Part shown: in pieces, positions 59,728 through 64,000 of the stretch
Position numbering within the stretch: position 1 is the stretch's first letter
Layout: every line of letters starts with the position of its first letter
DNA from: Planococcus sp. CP5-4_YE
GTDB lineage: Bacteria; Bacillota; Bacilli; Bacillales_A; Planococcaceae
Direction of reading: 5' to 3'
NCBI RefSeq assembly: GCF_019042655.1
Contig: NZ_JAHPZO010000015.1
Span: 1-64,000 of the forward strand
Length of the DNA stretch: 64,000 bases
Program-made: the position numbers and the translations under genes
Notes under the pieces: model-generated
The model's input: the letters and a program-made list of their open reading frames with translations, nothing else
What the model was told of the DNA's origin: nothing
Databases searched by the model: none

Positions 59728-60521
59728 TGGAGAAAATGATTTTTGGGCGCTTTATTCCAGGAGATTCGATTGTTCACCGCTTGGACCCACGAGCCAAGAT
59801 CCTCTTCGTTTTCTTATTTATCGCGATCGTTTTTATCGCGAATAATGCCATTACCTATGCGATTTTGCTTGGATTTACCTTGCTTTCGGTTTTTTTATCG
59901 AAGATTCGGCTATATTTCTTGATTAACGGCTTAAAACCCGTCTTCATTTTAATGGCCTTCACGTTTTTCCTGCATTTATTCTTTACCGAAGGCGGGGCGT
60001 TGCTCTTCAGCATCGGCTTTGTAGACATCTACGAGGAGGGACTGCGGCAAGGGATCTTCATTTCGATCCGGTTTTTGGTGTTGGTGTTCATGACGAGCAT
60101 ACTCACCTTGACCACTTCTCCGATTTCGATCACGGATGGCATTGAAGTGTTGCTTGGGCCATTTAAGCGCGTCAAATTGCCGGTGCACGAATTGGCATTG
60201 ATGATGTCCATTTCACTTCGCTTCATTCCAACTTTGATGGATGAAACCGGAAAAATTCTAAAAGCGCAAATGGCACGCGGCTCGGATATCGGTTCCGGCC
60301 CGATTAAAGAACGCATCAAAGCGGTCGTGCCACTGTTAATCCCGTTGTTTGTCAGTGCCTTCAAGCGGGCGGAAGATCTAGCGACCGCCATGGAAGTGAG
60401 AGGCTACCGCGGGGGAGAAGGGCGTACACGCTACCGCCAGCTCAACTGGCGCTTTATAGATACACTGAGCCTATTGCTGCTCACCGGATTTGCCGGATTG
60501 CTTTGGTATTTCCGGAGTTAA
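59724..60521 (+). CDS. ecfT: ECF transporter transmembrane subunit EcfT
   Basis: EcfT is the scaffold that couples both ATPases to S components. The 265-aa protein has several membrane helices and two cytoplasmic coupling helices with the Ala/Val-Arg-Gly signatures in KAQMARGSD (about 184) and EVRGYRGGEGRTRY (about 226-239). It resembles Bacillus EcfT throughout. Confidence 0.95.
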   Translation: MMEKMIFGRFIPGDSIVHRLDPRAKILFVFLFIAIVFIANNAITYAILLGFTLLSVFLSKIRLYFLINGLKPVFILMAFTFFLHLFFTEGGALLFSIGFVDIYEEGLRQGIFISIRFLVLVFMTSILTLTTSPISITDGIEVLLGPFKRVKLPVHELALMMSISLRFIPTLMDETGKILKAQMARGSDIGSGPIKERIKAVVPLLIPLFVSAFKRAEDLATAMEVRGYRGGEGRTRYRQLNWRFIDTLSLLLLTGFAGLLWYFRS

Positions 60522-60582
60522 CTAAAATGCGATGAGTTGGTGAGGCGCGAATGATGAAAGTTGCAGTAAAAGGAGAGACCCC

Positions 60583-61320
60583 ATGAAACGAATGAAAGCG
60601 ACGATCGCCTACGACGGCAGCGGGTTTGCAGGCTATCAAATCCAATTAAAAACCCGCACCGTTCAACTGGAGCTGTTGCGCGCGTTAAAAGAATTGCATA
60701 AAGGCGAGCGGGTTGAAGTGGTGGCGAGCGGGCGGACAGATTCCGGGGTGCATGCCACTGGGCAAGTGATTCATTTCGATACCCCGTTTTCCATGCCTAC
60801 AGATTCCTGGGTGCGTGCACTCAATGTCCGCCTGCCACAAGATATCCAGGTCTATGATGTCGAACAAGCGGATGCTGAATTTCATGCCCGCTACCACGCC
60901 AAAGGCAAGATTTACCGTTATAAATGGAACCGCAGCAAGCTCATCAATCCGTTCAGCCGCAACCATCTTGTCCATGTGCCGCAAGAAATCGATGTATCGC
61001 GTATGGAAAAAGCGGCACAAGCGTTTGTCGGTACGCATGATTTTTCGAGTTTTTGTGCGGCAAATACCAATGTCGTCGACAAAGTAAGAACGATCTGGCG
61101 AATTGATTTTGAAGAGCATGGTGAGGAATTGCATATGGTCATCGAAGGATCCGGTTTTCTCTATAATATGGTGCGCATTATTGCAGGCACTTTGTTGGAA
61201 GTCGGATTAAATAGAAGAGAACCGGAAGAACTGGCTGCAATCATTGCCGCCTGCGACCGCGACGCTGCCGGTAAAACAGCCGCAGCACACGGTTTGTACT
61301 TGGAAAAAGTGCATTACTGA
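60583..61320 (+). CDS. truA: tRNA pseudouridine(38-40) synthase TruA
   Basis: TruA makes pseudouridine at tRNA positions 38-40. The 245-aa protein has the catalytic aspartate D53 in GRTDSGVHATGQVIHF, and a C-terminal FLYNMVRIIAGTLLEVG. AAAGGAGA precedes the ATG. It lies 61 bases after ecfT, the usual ecf-truA-rplM-rpsI order. Confidence 0.96.
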   Translation: MKRMKATIAYDGSGFAGYQIQLKTRTVQLELLRALKELHKGERVEVVASGRTDSGVHATGQVIHFDTPFSMPTDSWVRALNVRLPQDIQVYDVEQADAEFHARYHAKGKIYRYKWNRSKLINPFSRNHLVHVPQEIDVSRMEKAAQAFVGTHDFSSFCAANTNVVDKVRTIWRIDFEEHGEELHMVIEGSGFLYNMVRIIAGTLLEVGLNRREPEELAAIIAACDRDAAGKTAAAHGLYLEKVHY

Positions 61321-61358
61321 GAGTGAAGCAACTTTTCCTGGTGTTTTTCTAAATATCC

Positions 61359-61387
61359 TTGACTTAAAATGTAATCCGTTATATGAT
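61359..61387 (+). promoter_or_regulatory. rplM-rpsI promoter
   Basis: TTGACT at 61359-61364 and TATGAT at 61382-61387, spacer 17. Confidence 0.8.
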
Positions 61388-61393
61388 GATGTA

Positions 61394-61530
61394 TGGTATT
61401 TTCATTACCCCCACGATATGCCCCGGAAGGTTATTTGTGTTAAGGGATAAGGAAAACACGGAACAACGGAACCAACATGGAACACTTGGAACTGAATTCT
61501 AAAAAAATGAGACGATTCATTAGGAGGACA
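61394..61530 (+). promoter_or_regulatory. rplM (L13) leader
   Basis: About 135 bases of untranslated leader. GGAAC occurs four times, beginning at 61460, 61468, 61479 and 61488. Bacillales rplM mRNAs have an L13 leader; the placement fits, but the family structure was not confirmed by eye. Confidence 0.5.
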
Positions 61531-61536
61531 ATATAC

Positions 61537-61974
61537 ATGCGTACAACATTCATGGCTAAAGGTCACGAAGTCGAGCGTAAATGGTTGGTTGTCGATGCAG
61601 AAGGGCAAACTCTTGGACGTTTGGCTTCTGAAGTCGCTTCAATCTTGCGCGGGAAATACAAACCAACATTCACACCGAACGTCGACACTGGCGATCACGT
61701 CATCATCATCAATGCTGACAAAATCCACTTGACTGGTAAAAAACTTACCGACAAAATCTACTACCGCCACACGCAATACACAGGCGGACTTAAGCAGCGC
61801 ACAGCACTAGAAATGCGCACGAAATACCCTACAAAAATGCTTGAACTAGCAATCAAAGGCATGCTTCCAAAGAACTCTTTGGGACGCCAAACATTCAAGA
61901 AATTGCATGTATACGCTGGACCAGAGCACAACCACCAAGCACAACAACCTGAAGCTTACACGCTTCGCGGATAA
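61537..61974 (+). CDS. rplM: 50S ribosomal protein L13
   Basis: L13 (145 aa), start [20 protein letters not shown], with [14 protein letters not shown] and [14 protein letters not shown] segments. ATG 61537 follows TAGGAGG; the upstream frame from 61477 is leader. Confidence 0.96.
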   Translation: MRTTFMAKGHEVERKWLVVDAEGQTLGRLASEVASILRGKYKPTFTPNVDTGDHVIIINADKIHLTGKKLTDKIYYRHTQYTGGLKQRTALEMRTKYPTKMLELAIKGMLPKNSLGRQTFKKLHVYAGPEHNHQAQQPEAYTLRG

Positions 61975-62003
61975 TAATCAGTAAATAAGAGGAGGATACA
62001 CCT

Positions 62004-62396
62004 TTGGCACAAGTTCAATATATCGGTACAGGTCGCCGTAAAAACTCAACAGCTCGCGTACGTTTGGTACCAGGAGATGGTACAATCACAATCAACAACC
62101 GTGACGTATCTGACTACGTTCCATACGAAACGCTTGAGCAAATCATCAAACAACCACTAGTAACTACTGAAACTCTTGGTAGCTACGATGTATTGGTAAA
62201 CGTAAAAGGCGGCGGGTTCACTGGACAAGCCGGCGCAATCCGTCACGGAATTGCACGCGCTCTACTTACAGTAGATCCAGAATTCCGCGGAGCACTTAAA
62301 TCTGCAGGATTCCTAACACGTGACCCACGTATGAAAGAACGTAAAAAATACGGTCTTAAAGCGGCACGTCGCGCACCTCAGTTCTCAAAACGTTAA
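62004..62396 (+). CDS. rpsI: 30S ribosomal protein S9
   Basis: S9 (130 aa), start [20 protein letters not shown] from a TTG behind GAGGAGG; the C-terminal RRAPQFSKR contacts P-site tRNA. The gene is intact; an accessory segment begins just after its terminator. Confidence 0.96.
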   Translation: MAQVQYIGTGRRKNSTARVRLVPGDGTITINNRDVSDYVPYETLEQIIKQPLVTTETLGSYDVLVNVKGGGFTGQAGAIRHGIARALLTVDPEFRGALKSAGFLTRDPRMKERKKYGLKAARRAPQFSKR

Positions 62397-62414
62397 TAAC
62401 ACTGTTATATCTGC

Positions 62415-62428
62415 GTTTAAAGCCCTTT
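62415..62428 (+). repeat. Direct repeat, left copy (possible att site)
   Basis: GTTTAAAGCCCTTT, identical to 63738-63751. It overlaps the rpsI terminator. The sequence after both copies continues with partial similarity (CTC, then a GGG-T-run arm). Confidence 0.6.
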
Positions 62429-62454
62429 TCTCAAATCGAGAAGAGGGCCTTTTT
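62420..62454 (+). terminator. rpsI terminator
   Basis: GCCCTTTTCTC (62422-62432) pairs with GAGAAGAGGGC (62438-62448), loop AAATC, then Ts. Its left arm is part of a direct repeat found again at 63738. Confidence 0.95.
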
Positions 62455-62472
62455 GTGTTCAAATTAGTCTTG

Positions 62473-62491
62473 TGACCACCGTTTGACCACC
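62473..62491 (+). repeat. Tandem TGACCACC repeats (possible integrase arm sites)
   Basis: TGACCACC at 62473-62480 and again at 62484-62491, with starts 11 bases apart, about one helical turn, just downstream of the possible attachment site. Such paired sites resemble integrase arm-type sites of Gram-positive mobile elements; this is an inference. Confidence 0.5.
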
Positions 62492-62632
62492 AAGTATTTA
62501 TATAGATATGAATGCGAACGAAATTCCTTATAATTCTATGCTTAGTAATATGCTAATATAAGTATGGGAAATTCTTTTATTCTTACCTTTTACTTTAATT
62601 AATTGAGGCAACAAATATATGGAGGTTACAAT

Positions 62633-63655
62633 ATGCACATGTTCTGTTCACTAGTTAATGTTCAGTTTGAGATAGAAGATCCTCACATATTTAAAAGTGA
62701 ACAGTTATCTATATCTAAGGATACTTTGGAAGGTTTTACCTTAGAGGATCCACTAAAAGAAGAGGATTTTTTGTTAAATGATGATCTTACACAATCCATT
62801 GGAAAAATGGATCTAGGAGAATATAGGAGAAACGAGTTTTTAGGCACTCAGTATGATATATCGGATGTTGATCTTTCTCAAGAAGACGCTCTTATTATTA
62901 AGCAATCTCGTAAAGTTTCGGCATCACTCGATATGTGGCTATTGGCTTTGTGGCTGGTCAAAGATCATGCTGTAAATACTAATATTTTATATACTCATAT
63001 ATATCGCTGGGAGAATTCTTCTACCCTACGCATAAAGAAAGAAAATCTAACCTACATGGCTAACGGCCTTCATGAAAGTGTCAAAATTAACACTGAAGAG
63101 TTAGAAAGAGTTCACGACTGGTTAAGTTTCGTGGAGAATTATGTAGTATCGAAATCAAATCATCCAAAGAAGTCGAGTGAGGAGTATTTAATAGAAAATA
63201 ACTATGCACTCGATTACGGTAACTTAGATGAAATTTATAGATCGGACGATAGAATTTCGAGAGCATTAATTTTTGTAACGGCAGCAAGAAATCAAGCGTT
63301 TTTATCTGCAAAGATAGCGAATTACATAAGCGCTATTGAAGCACTGGTTACTTCTGATAAGGGTTCTTTAGTTATGCAAGCATCTGAAAGAACTGCAATG
63401 ATCATCGGGAAGGATCGGGCAGAAAAAATTCGCATACACGATGCTTTAAGAGAAGCTTATAGTACAAGATCTTCGTATGTACATGGTGATGCTTTAAAGA
63501 AAACACTTGAGGCAAAATTAAAAAATATATCGGTTACGACAGATGATATTGTTAGAAGGTTAATTAAAGAGATAATTTCGAATCATCCAGAAATAGCTAA
63601 ATTAAAAGGTGATAAACTTACTGAGTGGTATAAAGAAAATTTTTTATTTAGCTAA
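62633..63655 (+). CDS. HEPN (Apea-like) domain protein, accessory
   Basis: A 340-aa protein of unknown function. The N-terminal half has no recognised domain. The C-terminal part is helical and ends in an Apea-like HEPN pattern: NYISAIEALVTSD, then RTAMIIG, and RSSYVHG, where R279 and H284 form the R-x4-H motif known from HEPN ribonucleases. ATG 62633 follows GGAGG. The gene is clearly more AT-rich than rpsI and has a T-box-free AT-rich upstream region with only TATAAT at 62529 as a candidate -10. It lies beside integrase signals, so a defence or toxin role is plausible but unproven. Confidence 0.7.
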   Translation: MHMFCSLVNVQFEIEDPHIFKSEQLSISKDTLEGFTLEDPLKEEDFLLNDDLTQSIGKMDLGEYRRNEFLGTQYDISDVDLSQEDALIIKQSRKVSASLDMWLLALWLVKDHAVNTNILYTHIYRWENSSTLRIKKENLTYMANGLHESVKINTEELERVHDWLSFVENYVVSKSNHPKKSSEEYLIENNYALDYGNLDEIYRSDDRISRALIFVTAARNQAFLSAKIANYISAIEALVTSDKGSLVMQASERTAMIIGKDRAEKIRIHDALREAYSTRSSYVHGDALKKTLEAKLKNISVTTDDIVRRLIKEIISNHPEIAKLKGDKLTEWYKENFLFS

Positions 63656-63737
63656 ACTATAAATTAGTGTGTACTTTGGTATGAAATTTAAAAGAATTTT
63701 TATTCGGTGTATTCTTGGTTGATAAAGTTGTGTAAAT

Positions 63738-63751
63738 GTTTAAAGCCCTTT
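63738..63751 (+). repeat. Direct repeat, right copy (possible att site)
   Basis: GTTTAAAGCCCTTT, identical to 62415-62428 after rpsI. It lies between the HEPN gene and the integrase. Confidence 0.6.
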
Positions 63752-63774
63752 CCTCTCAACAAAAAGGGTTTTTT
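63744..63774 (+). terminator. Terminator between the HEPN gene and the integrase
   Basis: GCCCTTT and AAAGGG pair around CCTCTCAACAA, followed by six Ts. It looks like a shortened copy of the rpsI terminator. Confidence 0.65.
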
Positions 63775-63815
63775 ATATGTGTTTACTAGATTGCGAACAA
63801 TTGTGAAAAAACTAT

Positions 63816-64000
63816 TTATTTAGCTAAAAAGTCAATGAAATTCTTCACGACCTCGACCTTCCGTTCCTTCGTAACATGCGTATACAAATTTATGGTTGTT
63901 TCAATTTTAGAGTGGCTCAGTTTCATTGGAACTTCTTTCATCGAAGCTCCAGAAGCAAACAGCATCGAAGCGTATGCGTGTCTCAATCCGTAGACACCGA
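63816..64000 (-). CDS. Tyrosine recombinase (phage-type integrase), C-terminal part
   Basis: The window edge cuts this gene; 61 codons and the stop are visible on the minus strand. They read GVYGLRHTYASMLFASGAS, then LSHSKIETTINLYTHVT and a short tail ending FLAK. This holds the second catalytic arginine and histidine (LRHTYA), the later histidine (LSH) and the catalytic tyrosine (LYTHV) of tyrosine recombinases. It probably mobilises an element extending to the right of the window. Confidence 0.93.
   Translation of the reverse strand, partial: GVYGLRHAYASMLFASGASMKEVPMKLSHSKIETTINLYTHVTKERKVEVVKNFIDFLAK

Overview
The window looks like a low-to-moderate GC Gram-positive chromosome of the Bacillales, most likely family Planococcaceae (Planococcus-like). 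The grounds are a Bacillus-type gene order, very close matches of RpoB, RpoC, ClpC and NusG to Bacillus proteins as recalled, T-box leaders and strong GGAGG ribosome binding sites. The genus is an inference. Every intact gene lies on the + strand; the only minus-strand gene is a partial integrase at the right end.

Layout. (1) 1-400: end of an rRNA operon with an intact 5S rRNA, preceded by an odd chimera of an inverted 5S piece and the 23S 3' end. (2) 461-15521: a small unknown gene, the CtsR-controlled ctsR-mcsA-mcsB-clpC operon with radA, then a PIN-TRAM membrane protein, ispD-ispF, gltX, a cysteine T-box with cysE-cysS-mrnC-rlmB-rae1, and sigH. (3) 15591-32031: rpmG-secE-nusG, rplK-rplA, rplJ-rplL, an rRNA methyltransferase, rpoB-rpoC and the str operon rpsL-rpsG-fusA-tuf, with several structured leaders. 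(4) 32325-43161: ilvE, an internal T-box, ilvB-ilvH-ilvC-leuABCD and a YuiF-like transporter, lying between tuf and rpsJ, which are close neighbours in Bacillus subtilis. (5) 43193-57724: the S10-spc-alpha cluster from rpsJ to rplQ, with a 400-base gene-free structured stretch between adk and infA. (6) 57770-62454: a possible small RNA, the ECF transporter genes ecfA1-ecfA2-ecfT, truA, rplM and rpsI. (7) 62415-64000: an AT-rich accessory segment directly after rpsI, with an integrase-type repeat motif, a HEPN-domain gene, a repeat of the rpsI terminator sequence and the C-terminal end of a tyrosine recombinase.

Most of the window is core information processing: transcription, translation, protein export, protein quality control and branched-chain amino acid, cysteine and isoprenoid synthesis. 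It appears to be controlled by CtsR, T-boxes, r-protein autoregulation and terminators in leaders. The places that ordinary annotation does not explain are the rpsI-linked HEPN island, the adk-infA structured region, the rplQ-ecfA1 palindromic element and the 5S chimera. No CRISPR array, insertion sequence or tRNA gene was recognised.
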